A stretch of 64,000 nt of DNA from Diabrotica undecimpunctata (lineage: Eukaryota; Arthropoda; Insecta; Coleoptera; Chrysomelidae), in contig NC_092806.1 of assembly GCF_040954645.1 (NCBI RefSeq), forward strand, positions 26,933,644 through 26,997,643, written 5' to 3'. The position numbers and the translations under genes are program-made. Shown here one piece after another: positions 21,627 to 33,689 of this stretch; the first letter of the stretch is position 1; every line of letters begins with the position of its first letter. The notes under the pieces are model-generated. The model saw only the letters and a list, made by a program, of their open reading frames with translations. It did not search any database and had not been told where the DNA came from.

Positions 21627-24600
21627 CTTGTTTTTTGTTTGGAAATTTATTTATAGGTTGATTAAGAGCTGTAGAATATAATTTTGATGGTTGGTTTATA
21701 AGTAGATTGCCAGAACTTTCCATGGTGGAAGATCCTGCTGCTAAATCCATTTCCATGCTTGGGCTAAGTAACCTGAATACGGCCCTGGTGCTTATAATTG
21801 ATCATTACCGGAAGGCCTGGTAATTAACCTCACGACAAATCGGCGAAATAGTTGTTTACCCTTGATTTGTTATAGATGAAATAGAAAAATCAGACTTGCA
21901 GTTTTTAGTCCAGAAGAAGTAAAACTTTTACACAGCACCTTTGTTTTAATTTTGGATATAAACAAAATTCTACATTTGAAACAAAAAAATTCCTTATTTT
22001 GTCCAAACTACCAAGCTAATATTAAATATCAATTATCGCTAATTGCTGATATGTTTACTGTTCGGAGGTTAGATCGAGAATCCTTTACTAAAGTTCTTAC
22101 GCCTTCTTATAACACTAACTTCAATAGACAGGTCACTTTTGTTGATTTATTATGGTGAAAATACTATTATAAAAGTGCGACTATATCGGAGCTGAACCAC
22201 TGTGTGGTTCGGAAATCAGATCCGGTCCCACTTGTATTTTTAAGAAATCAGTTTACATTAATTAATATCAGGTTCCATCATATCTCTGTAATGTTTAATG
22301 AAAGGGTCAGAAATAAAACAACAAGATTTTAAATTCGAACAATAAAATATAATCATTAATCGTATACAATTTGAAGCATACAGACAAGTTACAGTAACTA
22401 ACACTACTATACACGCAGTTAAAAATAATATACTGTACAAGTTTTTTTCTTTAAAAAAATATACAAAAACAACTTTTGTGCTCAGTCGAAGTTTGAATAT
22501 TGTAGCATAAAAAATAATGTACAAAACAGAAATATAGTTATAAAAAAAGGAGAGAAACGTGTTAATAACTTATCCTTACAACCAAAGAAATGTGCGAATT
22601 ATAAACATTTGATTTTTTATATATATAAAAATTTGATATGTACTACGGCTATTTATAATAAAGCTATTTTTTGAGTTCTGCATCTTTTGCAACGTCAGAG
22701 TCCCAATAAAACGAATGATTTAATACAATAAAATATTTGTTTAAAATAATCTGTCAATATTTAAATCTGAAGTATGACAGCTGTCATGAATCATGTCATA
22801 TCTGTCATATCAAATTGTTTTTTGTTTTGAAGATTTTTATTTGAAACTTTGCAATTTCCTATTTCCACAAATATGTATTAGTTGGAGAAAATTTAACCAC
22901 ACTATTAAATCTTGCTTGTTTTCAGTCTATAGATCAGATTTTTCCCTAACGCTAAATTTTAGATTTTAATCTATTTGTGTTTCTACTGAACGGTTATTTT
23001 CTCAAAAGTTGCAAGAAATGACGAACTCTATGGATACAGTGAATCACGTTTTGTTCCTTACATACAATCAACAGGTTAACTATGTTATTACCTATTAGTA
23101 TGTGTCTGATTAGCAGCCTTATTTTTGATACAATATGTTTCATTTGCTGCTTGTATATCTATATACAAAAATCGGTTACATAGACGGTTATAAGTACAAA
23201 AGATTATGGGGTTGGTACCAAAAAGAAATCCTAACGTCTAACAAGAAAATCTCTACAAGAATATATATATACATATAAGATCCTTTCAAAAAATTGTCGT
23301 TTCAATCACTCATATTGATACCTCAATGAAATGTAAATCTCCATTCCAGTGGATGGTCCCCCGATAACATTTATTATGGCACAAATATGGCTATATATTT
23401 TACTTCTTTTACCCACAGAGTTCCATTGAATTATCAAATGCTCACGCATCTATTCACAGCACTCACTAGACAATAAAATAAATTTTAAATCCATTTGACT
23501 AACAAAAAACTTTGGTACTTGTATAGTAATTCCATGTTTGGATATGCACTCAATAACTGTCTCAATAATGCACAGTATACGTAAAAATAAAACCTCACAA
23601 GTGACTTTAAGGATCAAATAGCACGTATAGGCATTGAGAGAGGTAAACAAAGTTCAATCATACGATTTTCCAATTTCAACCTTGGACCTCGGAGAATAAA
23701 AAAATATGAACTTATGAATAAGAAGTTAATGTAGATCAAAAAATGGTCCATTGTATGCTAATTCAATTATTGGATATGTATTTGGAGAACCCGTGATATG
23801 CAGGTATGAATTGCTAATAAAATTATCAATATCGAAGATTTAATATGTAGAAGAACCCTAATAATGGAGTCAATAAAAAAATGGAATATCAGTTTTAAAG
23901 AAACGATGATTTTAAGGAGAATTTTAATCAGACTGAAAGGAAGATTAGTGAAATTGCACAAAGACCAACTTCACATTTGAGTTGGTATGAGGTGGAAACA
24001 GATCGAGTGACTTAACTGGCGACTTAGGTCAGAAGTCACGTTCGTGCTCAAAAACGTACGCTACTAGCAGGACTGCCATGGAAATTAAAACCTACCACAA
24101 ATGTATTAGATCATTATCGAATTATCATATCATGTCACGATAAGTTTTATATTGCTTATCCATGCATAACACTGTAAGAGGTACCTAAACATAACCGAGT
24201 CAGATAATTTGTACGACGAAAATTATGAATCTTCTTTGTGGTAAACTTCTTATTTGCTTGTGGATATCTGGGTTTACAAAATGTGACCGGTTTTCCGTAG
24301 GCACTTTTTTGCCATGAGCACTCATATCAATAATATCTTCAACAGAACTGAGCAACTATTCTCGTGATACCTATTACACGGTAACTTATGGATATGTACT
24401 GTGTTGGAATAATTAATCTCATCACTCTACAGAGACAGTGGTTAACGAATACCACGGGATCCCTGAATAGTACAGGGAACAGCATCTTTAGAAGGTCTGA
24501 TAAGTCTCGCTGCTGTTTTCATATATTTCAGCGGCAGCCTTTATAGCTATCCTGAAACGAGTACATGGATACTTAAGGTTGTACTGAATATTTTTAAGGA

Positions 24601-24689
24601 ACCTGGCACCAGAACTTATTTTAAACAAAAGGGTTAATACCCTCTAGGGAACAAGATTTCAATTGGACATTTGGATTGACAAAAATACA
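21627..24689. other. Intergenic, no gene recognised
   Basis: Contains a 68-codon plus ORF (21952-22158) and a hairpin at about 22193-22209 (GAACCA opposite TGGTTC). Neither has recognisable homology. The rest is AT-rich, with no TIRs seen. Confidence 0.35.
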
Positions 24690-25320
24690 TTGAACAAAAT
24701 ACAAAAAGTTTACAGCCTTAGTCAACATACAAACGTCCACATATAGAATTATAAAGAGGACTATACAGCCAATGGAATTCATATTTATGCTGAAAGTCAT
24801 GCGGCTATATTAGCGGTGAAAAAACCATTTATCAATCAAAACTGGTAAGTAATTACAATGATCTTCAAAATAAATTTGTACAAGACAATAATGTGTCTTT
24901 AATATGGTTGCCGATGCATGAGAGATTGCAATGGAGCAAACAAGTAGACTCGTTAGCAAAACGGTACTGAAGAGAAACCTTTGTGGGCTACAAGCCGCTC
25001 TATAGAGTGACTAAATATGCTGCAAGATATGAGGTTCAAAAGTGGCTGAAAAGGAGTTGTCAAAATAAGTGGAAATCTATACAAGACGAATCCATACAAA
25101 GAAACTTATAGATAGTATCGATAGAAGACTCGCAACCTGACAAAGTTTAATAAGAGAGAGCCATAAACAGTCACACAATTGATTATTAGGCACGGTTGGC
25201 AGAAAAAGCATCTATACAACATAGATAAGGTGAATGAATCATCGTGTAGATGTGAACTGTAGAAATAAACTGCTATACATTATTTGCAAATGTAATTTAT
25301 TCAAGATTTGAACTAGACGT
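24690..25320 (+). pseudogene. LINE RNase H domain and C-terminal zinc-finger remnant
   Basis: In plus-strand frames GIHIYAESHAAILAVKKPF is followed by VSLIWLPMHERLQWSKQVD and SLAKRY. These are recognisable as the 'AE..AI' and 'WVPGHxGIxGNExAD.LAK' blocks of LINE-encoded RNase H. Further on, SSCRCEL and AIHYLQM (25240-25300) match the terminal CxxC...H knuckle of R1/I-type LINEs. Several key positions are changed and stops occur. The RT portion is not found upstream. Confidence 0.7.
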
Positions 25321-25575
25321 ATACCTTTTTCTTCTAGTTTCTTGACCATTATCTATCGTTATGTTGGCATCACTATCGGGACTTTATCGACAGCAGCTCT
25401 AAATAATGATGTAGTCGATTTGCCGTACCACCGTCATAGATTTTTCAGCCATGACGTTCTTTTTCAACCAGGACAACGTTTACCTTGGATCTTTCCCTGA
25501 ATAATCAGGCGGGAAAGTTCATATTTTTCAGGGTATCTCATATGTGACCGAAGTATTTCAGCTTTCGTCTCTTTA
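25312..25575 (-). pseudogene. Group G LINE 3' end
   Basis: The minus strand reads YPEKYELSRLIIQGKIQGKRCPG-stop-KRTSWLKNL and then FRAAVDKV, the C-terminal domain of group G. A purine-rich GAA-type tail (plus-strand tttttcttctag) lies near 25328. It meets the RNase H remnant tail to tail. Confidence 0.7.
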
Positions 25576-27199
25576 TTACCGACATATATTGGCTAATGAA
25601 AACTTGAACCGAAAGATACCCTTTTCGATGAACACAAGGAATTACTTTTTTGAAAATTTTAAAGGAAGGACAATAATCTTACCACCCAGTGCCTTTCGAG
25701 TTTTGTCTAAGAAAAGATCAAAAAAATATATACGAAGAACTTACGAATTATCATATTTTATTGAAAATGTAAATAAAGAAGATACTGATACATGTAGAAG
25801 ATCCAGTGAACGTTTACTGCAAAATAAAAATGGCTATAAATATCTGTATTTGATTTTGGATTCAGGAGAACAGCAAAAATCACGTGCAAGAGCATTAATA
25901 CTATTGATTTACTTGGTCTTGGTCTGAACCTACGTAAGTTAAACCTAATCTTACATATTTATGGAATCCTTGCAATACATTATTACAATATTAGATATTA
26001 CAAAGTACCAAAATTTGCCCGTCTTGTCGTTTGGACATATATTTATTAGTACATAGAACCTTAACATTAAAATTTTAAAATAATTTTATTTACGTATTTA
26101 GCGATCACTTGTGGTAGATCCTCACTGAGAGGAGAGTATAGATTTTGAATGTACAAGAGAAAAAACAACCAAGTCTTATGAATATGATGATATTTTTACG
26201 AATGTTGGTACCCTGTATACCGCTTTTTTTAACTTATTTAATATTATAGGACTAATCCTTTGTAACTTTGACTCGGTTTAATATTCTCTTGTACTTTTCG
26301 TTATATTTAGCCAAAGGTAATTACTCAGTTATATGGTACTTGAATTACCATTGACTATTTGTAAAAGACAACCATTTGGTACAATTATTTGTGAACGCTT
26401 TCGATTAAGTAGATACTTTTAAAATAGCAAAGCTATTTTAAGCTATATTAAGCTTTGATTAAGTAGGTACTTTTAAAATATCCCACTATTGTATAAATAA
26501 GAAAATGTAAATGGAAATTTCGATATACGAAATGATTACTTAAAACAAATCAGTGTTAAACATAATCTGTTAATGCCGTTCCCTTAACGTTTGAGCAAAT
26601 ATAAATACGCAGATATAAGCAGGACCAGAATAATTGTACCAAATTTTGAGCAAAACTACCAAAATTCACAATAATTATATAAACATTTTCATCACATTTA
26701 CCTGTAATTTCAATTCTGTTCAAAGAAAATGAAGACGCTCAACTTAAAGAAGGTTGTGAAAGCAATAACATTGGGATAATCAAAGATATTGGTTGTATAT
26801 TCAATGAGTTAAATTATTTACAACTTTTGGATGTTATCTCCTATTAGCTAAGTCATGGTTAGTTTAAAATAACAACGTATCTACTTATTTTTGAGTTAAA
26901 GAAATCATTTAGATTTAAAATATGTAAATTTATACATCTGAGTCAGGCTATCGAGGGTTCCATATTTTTGATATGCGGTTTTGTAACTTACCGATCAGGA
27001 AGTGAACTTGAAACTTTGGTAATGTTTATTATTAAGTAAGTTATGAATTGTGCTGTATTTCTGAACCAATTGTACAGATATTTTTTTATACTTAATGACT
27101 TTTCTGAGATTAAAAAAGAAATAAATTAAAACTACTGGTTCAAGGAAATAACTTAAAATATGTTAGCATGGAGTCGATGGATTTTATAAACGACACCAA
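25576..27199. other. fz2 3' flank, one unassigned ORF
   Basis: The open frame 25544-25927 (127 codons) begins inside the LINE end and has no recognisable domain. It is lysine/arginine-rich in the middle, with a hydrophobic C-terminus. A 24-bp direct repeat (gattaagtag then a/g then tacttttaaaata) occurs at about 26404 and 26457. On the minus strand an AATAAA lies at 27030-27025, about 620 nt past the fz2 stop, and could be its polyadenylation signal. Confidence 0.35.
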
Positions 27200-27244
27200 C
27201 TAAACTGTACTTATACTGGACTATAGCAGTATAGGACAGTTTAG
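27200..27244. other. Imperfect 45-nt hairpin downstream of fz2
   Basis: CTAAACTGT at 27200-27208 pairs with ACAGTTTAG at 27236-27244, and TATACTG pairs with CAGTATA further in, leaving a short loop. It would lie in the fz2 3' untranslated region if that extends to the AATAAA near 27025. Function unknown. Confidence 0.5.
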
Positions 27245-27646
27245 TTATGTGGGCGTGGTTGCGATATTGACTGCGAAACCTATGGTTTCATTCGCCTGTC
27301 AGTTCAGTTAGTTACGATTCTATAAATGTAGAATATTTTACTAATCTTTGAAAAGAATTGTAGCATAAAATGTGGAATCCCCTTTCAATAAAAATAAATC
27401 TTCATGAGTATATAACCCTTCACATTTATACACTTATATTCAATAAATAAATATATAACAAAACTAGGAAAAATTTTCTGTACAAAAAAGAAGTGTCCGA
27501 CTTGGCACCGGCGAAGACTAGAGAGCTGTGACCATATCTCTGGGCCCCCAGGCGGTCACTCAAATGGGCCCGTAATTGCTTAACGAAGGTCCAGAACCTT
27601 GGGGTGGATGGCTCACGATAACAGGTGCGGCCCCTTCTCCCGCTTG

Positions 27647-29464
27647 TCATACGTGACTGAGCGGTGGTTGTTTCAAGACATGGTGGTGGAGATGATGCTG
27701 GCTGGCGGAGGCAACGCTGCCAGTGGGACCGAGAAGAGAAGCGCTACCTGGACCGGCCATTAGAAAACCAGGCGGGGGAGGTTTGTTTCGATTCTTAATC
27801 AAGGCGGCGTTAGCTCCTGATAGATCTGATCTTCCTAATAGTCTTCTTGAGAGTCTTCTCCACGAATCGACGGTCTTTCCTGACCAAATCCAAACCCCGG
27901 ACGTAATGCCTACCGCTAAGGCCATGAAATATTTGAGCATTAAGACAGAGTATATAGGCCTCTCTTTCATGGAAATTACGTTAGCAGGACAAGTGCAAGC
28001 TAGAGATTTCATCCATTCTTCATGGAAAGTATTTTCATACAAATGGCAACCGATGACTATTGTAGCAGGTACAGTATATAATACGCTAAATATTCCTATG
28101 CGAATCATCAGTTTTTCTAATTTGTCAGCTTTGGAACCAGCTCCAGCACCACCTTGCTTTTTGATCACATTTCTTATTCTAAACAACGAAACAAATCCAG
28201 CTAATAGAAAACTAGTACCAAGTATTAAGTAAACCACCAAAGGAGCCAAAACAAAAGTCCATAAGTTGTCCATATTCATATTTCCAACGTAACAAATGCC
28301 AGATACGGGGTCTCCATCAACTGCCCCTGAAAGTAGCACAGCTAAAGTTTGGAAGGTAGGGATCAGCCAAGCTGCTATGTGAAAATACTGAGCATAACTA
28401 GCAATTGCTTCGTTTCCCCATTTCAGTCCAGCAGCTAAGAACCACGTGAGAGAAAGAACCACCCACCATATGGAAGAAGCCATGCCAAAGAAATAAACTA
28501 ATAAAAACACGGCTGTACAAAGACTCGGTCCATTCGAGGTATACTTGATAATGCTTCCGTCGCAAGCAACTTCTTCGTGACCCACTCCTACTCTTATTAA
28601 ATATCCTACGGATACCAAAAAGTAGCATGCAGATAAGAATACAATTGGTCTCTCAGGGTACTTGAACCTTTCCGTTTCTATGAAAAACGTGGTAAGTGTC
28701 ATTAGGGTGGAGGCGGCGCATAGACCTGACCACAGCGTTATCCATATGGTGGCGAACTCCTTTTCGTCTGGATTGAAGTACGTTTCCTTGCAAGGGTATG
28801 CACAGTTTGCGATGCCGGCGACGCTTCGATTTATGCCTAGTTGCATTTCTCTCCCCATGGAGACGAGGGGTTGTTGACATTGACATTTGCACTCTTTTCT
28901 TTTTGGATCTCCTAGGGGAACTGAGCAGTTTTTTGAACCGTTCTTACAGGGTTTCAGTGATTTCCGGTTTGACGTGGGTTTGGGAGTTGACGAAGCATTG
29001 TTTTGAGCAGGTTGGTCCATACAAAGGATATCTCCTCCTTGCACGGGAAAATGATCACATTCCATCCTTTCAGGCCATTTAAACCCGTATTGAGTCATGA
29101 TGGGTTCACAGCCAATTCGCGCTCTAGTACAGATACCTCGACACGGCGGTAATGGTTTGAGAAAGTCTTCTAAACATATAGGCGCGTACATAGAACACAA
29201 GAAAAATTTCAGATCTGGTGAGCATCTTATTTCTACTAGCGGCCAGAACTGGTGGACCTCTAGACCAGCTTCGTCTTGAGTCTCGTGGTTGAGCTCGTTT
29301 GGCATTCGAGTGTAGTTGTATCCTATTCCGAGGCACATCGGTATCGTGATTTCTTCGCATCGTCCTTCGGGCTCGGAAGAAATGACCGAAGAACTGGCTA
29401 GACTTGGAAGTGCTGCTAGAATGCACGTGAGAAAGACCACGAGAAAGGCGCTCGTGGTTTTCAT
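27647..29464 (-). CDS. fz2: Frizzled-2 type Wnt receptor
   Basis: A seven-pass receptor that binds Wnt at the plasma membrane and signals through Dishevelled. The 605-residue protein is encoded in one uninterrupted exon. A signal peptide (MKTTSAFLVVFLTCILAALPS) precedes the Frizzled cysteine-rich domain at about residues 36-148, with all ten cysteines. The CRD starts CEEITIPMCLGIGYNYT and carries NHETQDEAGLEVHQFWPLVE, closer to insect Fz2 (and vertebrate Fz5/8) than to Fz1. A cysteine-rich linker with N-glycosylation sites follows. The membrane domain spans about 215-520, and the Dishevelled-binding KTxxxW motif is KTVDSW at 530-535. The tail has a His-rich run and ends SHV, a class I PDZ-type ligand. 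The open frame extends to a GTG at 29485, but the first ATG is 29464. Intact; base composition is GC-richer than its surroundings. Confidence 0.96.
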   Translation of the reverse strand: MKTTSAFLVVFLTCILAALPSLASSSVISSEPEGRCEEITIPMCLGIGYNYTRMPNELNHETQDEAGLEVHQFWPLVEIRCSPDLKFFLCSMYAPICLEDFLKPLPPCRGICTRARIGCEPIMTQYGFKWPERMECDHFPVQGGDILCMDQPAQNNASSTPKPTSNRKSLKPCKNGSKNCSVPLGDPKRKECKCQCQQPLVSMGREMQLGINRSVAGIANCAYPCKETYFNPDEKEFATIWITLWSGLCAASTLMTLTTFFIETERFKYPERPIVFLSACYFLVSVGYLIRVGVGHEEVACDGSIIKYTSNGPSLCTAVFLLVYFFGMASSIWWVVLSLTWFLAAGLKWGNEAIASYAQYFHIAAWLIPTFQTLAVLLSGAVDGDPVSGICYVGNMNMDNLWTFVLAPLVVYLILGTSFLLAGFVSLFRIRNVIKKQGGAGAGSKADKLEKLMIRIGIFSVLYTVPATIVIGCHLYENTFHEEWMKSLACTCPANVISMKERPIYSVLMLKYFMALAVGITSGVWIWSGKTVDSWRRLSRRLLGRSDLSGANAALIKNRNKPPPPGFLMAGPGSASLLGPTGSVASASQHHLHHHVLKQPPLSHV

Positions 29465-29610
29465 AGTGACAGTGTTTTCATTCACTTATTACTATTATCA
29501 GACTTGTTAACTTTTTTTTAACTTCTAGAAGGTTTCTACAGGCTATTGAAGATCAGTCGATTGAATCATTATTGCTTCAGGTGGTTATGACTTCGAGATA
29601 TGTCCATGAT
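29465..29610 (-). other. fz2 5' leader in the coding exon, with three upstream ORFs
   Basis: The exon appears to start at 29610, right after the acceptor. Before the fz2 ATG three short ORFs occur: 29607-29569 (12 codons plus stop), 29569-29543 (8 codons plus stop, its ATG overlapping the preceding TAA) and 29481-29461 (MKTLSL, whose TGA overlaps the fz2 ATG as ATGA). Such a layout would be expected to lower or regulate fz2 translation if the leader is used as read. Confidence 0.65.
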
Positions 29611-29627
29611 CTGTAACAAAAGAAAAA
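29611..29627 (-). promoter_or_regulatory. Splice acceptor of the fz2 coding exon
   Basis: The minus strand reads TTTTTCTTTTGTTACAG directly before 29610: a strong polypyrimidine tract and AG. It implies at least one upstream non-coding exon beyond this point, as in fz2 of other insects. Confidence 0.7.
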
Positions 29628-29709
29628 TAATATTAGAAACAATGTTTTTTAAAAGTTACTGGCAAATTAGGTAATGTGTAATATAATATAACTACTAGTG
29701 TAAAATCTA

Positions 29710-30478
29710 CGAGGATCATTCGTAAAAAAAAAGGTTCCCTATGCCGCTGATTTAGGATAGCTATGCTGATCGCCAGTACATCGTAACGGATAGGCATCGT
29801 AAGAAGATGCCGCTGAGAAAGAATGCGACGTACTGATACGATACGTTTTTTGTTTTGTTTTGTGCAAAACGAATTTCACCTATTGACATTCATCGTCAGT
29901 TAATCGGAGTTATATAAAGTTAAAGTTAGATAAAGATCGAAGTGAAAGGCTTTTAGTTTCAGACAATTTGTCGAAAAAGTTGAACGAATATTGCTTGATT
30001 ATCAGAGGTTTGCCATTACCGACCTTACTTTAAGTATTCCTGAGACTTCCCTCAGCCCAATGTATGTCCAGTTGTGTGAGGCTTCTCCATGAAAACGCTC
30101 GACCTCATGTCTCACATCAAACTGAACAACGGCTAATAGATTTAGGCTGGACTGTTATGCTTCTCCCCCCACCTACAGTCCGGACCTAACACCAAGTGAT
30201 TATCACTTATTCTGGAACACTTGGGTGTCTTACACTTTAGTACCGACGATGAAGTCAAAGAAGAGGTTATTAGATTCCTCCAACGATTGACGGTAGAATG
30301 GTAACATGAAGATAGAAAAGTTGGATTGGCTGCAAAATTGTTTAGATAAAAACGGCGATTATGTACAATAAAAGCGTAAGTTTTAAAATGATGTATAACA
30401 CTATAAACAAAAATGAAGGGTACTCTATGGGCACTATTTTTAAAATTCATGGAAACCTTATTTTACGAATGGACCTCG
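29710..30478 (+). mobile_element. Internally deleted mariner element
   Basis: Terminal inverted repeats CGAGG..CATTCGTAAAA at the left and the complementary TTTTACGAATG..CCTCG at the right lie just inside TA dinucleotides at 29708-29709 and 30479-30480. The interior keeps a transposase end in the plus frame (HENARPHVSHQTEQRLIDLGW, then PPPTYSPDLTPSDYHLF after a one-base slip). This is the mariner 'HDNARPH...YSPDLAPSDYHLF' signature that carries the last two catalytic Asp of DD34D. The first catalytic Asp region and most of the N-terminal half are missing. It lies about 100 bp upstream of the fz2 splice acceptor, so within the fz2 intron. Confidence 0.85.
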
Positions 30479-30480
30479 TA

Positions 30481-31077
30481 TATATTGTGTTTTATATATC
30501 TATCTATCTATGTATAATATCGTTTTACATCTAAACGGTCTGAGATATTAACATAATTTCCAACAGTTATCGCACATCTTTAATACAGAAAGGAAAACGT
30601 ATATCATTAAATGCCAGGAGAGAATTTAAATTGACGACTGCATCCAAATATTATAGAATCAAGCTTTAAAGTATTAGATTTCCGAACGAGAGTTAAACAC
30701 ATACTCGGAATATTCAACAATAATAGGCAAATATGATCAAACATGATGATTACTTACTACTAAAATTACTACCTAAATTATGATGCCTTTATGTAAACTA
30801 TGATGCTATTCCTGATGCTGTTTACTTGCTATGGAATATCCATAGGATTATTAAAAGTATATGAAAAACTAAAGGTAATTTATCAGTCATTAGTAACGAT
30901 CCCACGGTTCTTAACATAATATTTGTATAATACATAAATATTCTTATAGAGAAACAATTAAAAATCTATTTAAAGAAAATATATGGTTTTAGAAAGCGCT
31001 AGATCACGGTATCATATATCTCGCGCTGTGCCAAATAATAGAAAGTGATGCACACGATAAGGCCTGATTTAAAAAAA
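30481..31077. other. fz2 upstream/intron, nothing recognised
   Basis: AT-rich with a short (TATC)n run near 30497. No features identified. Confidence 0.4.
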
Positions 31078-31474
31078 ATTATATTAATTTCCCACAAATT
31101 CCAACGATAGCTTTGAGCGTATTGTTAATACAATGATCATTATTAAGAAACTGCAACAAAAACTGTTAAATACGGTTTTCCTAATAGATATTGCTCGAAT
31201 TGCCGGAGGGCTCAATTTGAAGATGGCGTCTGCATTCTTTACACAAATGGAACTGTTATTTTTTTATCGTTCTACTAAAGTAATCATTATTTACAACATA
31301 ATATTTAGAAAAGAGTGATTATATGAATTTTCCATAAACTCCAGCGATGACTTTAAGCGAATTATTAATAACATTATAATTATTAAGGAAAAAGTCGCTT
31401 GCACTGCCCGAGGACTCAATTTAGAGATACTATCTACTTTCTTTATAAAAAGGGAACTGTTATTTTTCGAACAG
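31078..31474. repeat. Diverged tandem pair of an unknown repeat
   Basis: Units 31078-31264 and 31317-31474 share attatat(t/g)aattt, 'tta(a/t)gcgaattatta'-like blocks, 'gaggactcaattt' and 'ggaactgttattttt' in the same order, offset by about 239-210 bp. No coding homology. It could be part of an unclassified transposon. Confidence 0.6.
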
Positions 31475-33689
31475 TCCTGATAAGGAAATAATTTCGGAAA
31501 TATCAAAGTTTTAATTATACAGTTGTAATAACTGATACTATATGCTGAGAAGAAATGCAGAATTTACAAAATTAAAATAGCCTTCATTTTGATTATCATT
31601 ATATTGCATTATAGGTAAGGGATTTAAAAAAATTCTCCTCGGCGTGGAATCGAGCGTCGGTCATTCGCGTTAAAAATAAAAAATGGTAAATTAGCCAAAG
31701 GAAGATAGCCACGGTTTTAGTGACGTCAATCCGAAGGAGTAATATTATTTCGGGCCCATGCAAAAACATCATACCGAGCTATAAGAAGTATTCACTTCAA
31801 AAATCACACACTTAATAAGAATAACACCCCCAAAGTCGGTGAGATTTATCGTGGATGAGAAGCTGTTCATGCTCGGTGGTGGTCTGAGCTTTTCCTAGCT
31901 TCTCGTGGGACAAAAATTGACCAAGATCAACCAAATAAAGCAAAGAAACTATGTAACTGTATTGAAAATCTAAAGCATAGGTACTGTCGAAAATAAGAAA
32001 GTGTTGCTGAAATATTTCAAGAAATCCGTGATTAAGATTAGGCAGCACCGAAACATATATCATCGCTCATGCTCATTCAAAGGCTTAAAGCGAGTTAGCC
32101 CAAAAACATGTGACATTAGGTGCTAAAGCTGAAAGATGCAAACACATTATAGATGTATCGCACATACTGATATTTTTACTTCGCAGTCTGAAAATTGCTA
32201 CTAGGCCAAACGACTCATTTATTTGTAATCTAAATGGAAAGAAAGAACCTTAAAATAAACGTGGGATGCCGTACTAGATATCGAGTAAAAATTATTTCAA
32301 CCTGAGAAAGATCTAACAATCTAGGCAAAAACAAACAGTATAATGTATTTTATAACAGTATAATGTATAACAGCTTTAAATGAGCAAAAATCACTTTCTG
32401 TTTGTAAAAAAAAATGATCGAAATCAATTACGGAGACATAAGGATGAAAAACGCCCAGAAACAATACAAAATAAATAAATAAAAAACAGAAAAATGTAAA
32501 AACAAAAATAGTTGAATTATTTTTTATTTTCTGAAAATTTTAAACTTACTTAGTTTTAATTCTTTAGCAAAATATTTCATCATTTCTATTTAACACACTT
32601 CTACGATTTTAGTTACTGAATAATCCCATTTCTTAGCCTTAAACCTACAAAATCCAAACAAAATAGGTAAATTTTTTTTCGTGAGTGGAACAGACGAATA
32701 CGTTACATTTTCTGCATTCACGCCCACCTTTATCTTACGGAAGTAGAACAGAACCTCCTTAGATAAATATCGTACCGTTTATATCCATTTAAGTAAATGA
32801 ATCCGCATTAGTAGTCTAATCTAGTTCAAGAATTACGGAGACAAGTTTTCATTCTGAACCCGTTAAACTAATGAATCAATTTGATCAAGTATTTGACGCC
32901 CCTATGTCCATTCAAAATCCACTGTATCGCATTAAATAATTTAGTAGTAAATGAATAATAATTATTTTTAAATTGATGGCATCTCTTGAGAATCTCCAGT
33001 ATAATTTAAGATTTTTTCTACTAATTAGGCAATCATTTATACTAATTAACCAAATGTTAGATAAACGACAAGTTCTTATGAGAAAATCTACTTGGTACAG
33101 ACAAAAATGACGTCAACCGAGTTGATTTTTTATAGGTAAAGATCATAAACCTAGAATGCCACTAAAATTAGAAATATCCTTATTGTTTTGTCCATTTTTA
33201 TATTTAAAGTATATAAAAATAAACAATAGAAACGAATATTCTGTTAAAACATTTAAAATGTTACAAGAGGAGGACCAACCCAATATTTTAAAAACCAAGG
33301 AAAGAAGTGAATGAATTCTTAAGTTTAAGCAATTAAAGTGGATATTGGGCTTTGCTAAGTTTATCTCTAATATTTTTTAATTCTGCTACTACTACTATTG
33401 TATCAGTTTTTTCGATCAGTTTATTAATACATACATAGATGCACTGATAATTTTGTTTGTTACACAAACAGTTTGTTTACAATAATCTTCTCGGTTATTG
33501 TAAACCACAGCAAGTAAGAAATCTTTTTTTGTATCAGTATACGTCTTAATTTTATATTATAATTTAATATTATCTATATAAACACCAGAAGTCACGAGTT
33601 TGGCAAGAGTTACAAGTTTTAATAAAATTATTATCGATTTTTTTTTTAAACCTTAGCACCCTTATGCTCTCACACGCCTCTAAATTTGA
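31475..33689. other. Intergenic, nothing recognised
   Basis: An 83-codon minus ORF (31812-32063) has no recognisable domain. The rest is AT-rich without TIRs or tRNA-like structure. Confidence 0.35.

Noticed and set aside
25544..25927. 127-codon ORF as a host gene
   Set aside because: It starts inside a LINE fragment and shows no recognisable domain; kept only as an unassigned ORF.
27723..28232. 169-codon plus-strand ORF within fz2
   Set aside because: Antisense shadow of the fz2 exon; no independent homology or promoter.
29465..29485. Seven-codon N-terminal extension of fz2
   Set aside because: It begins with GTG; the ATG at 29464 directly precedes a good signal peptide.
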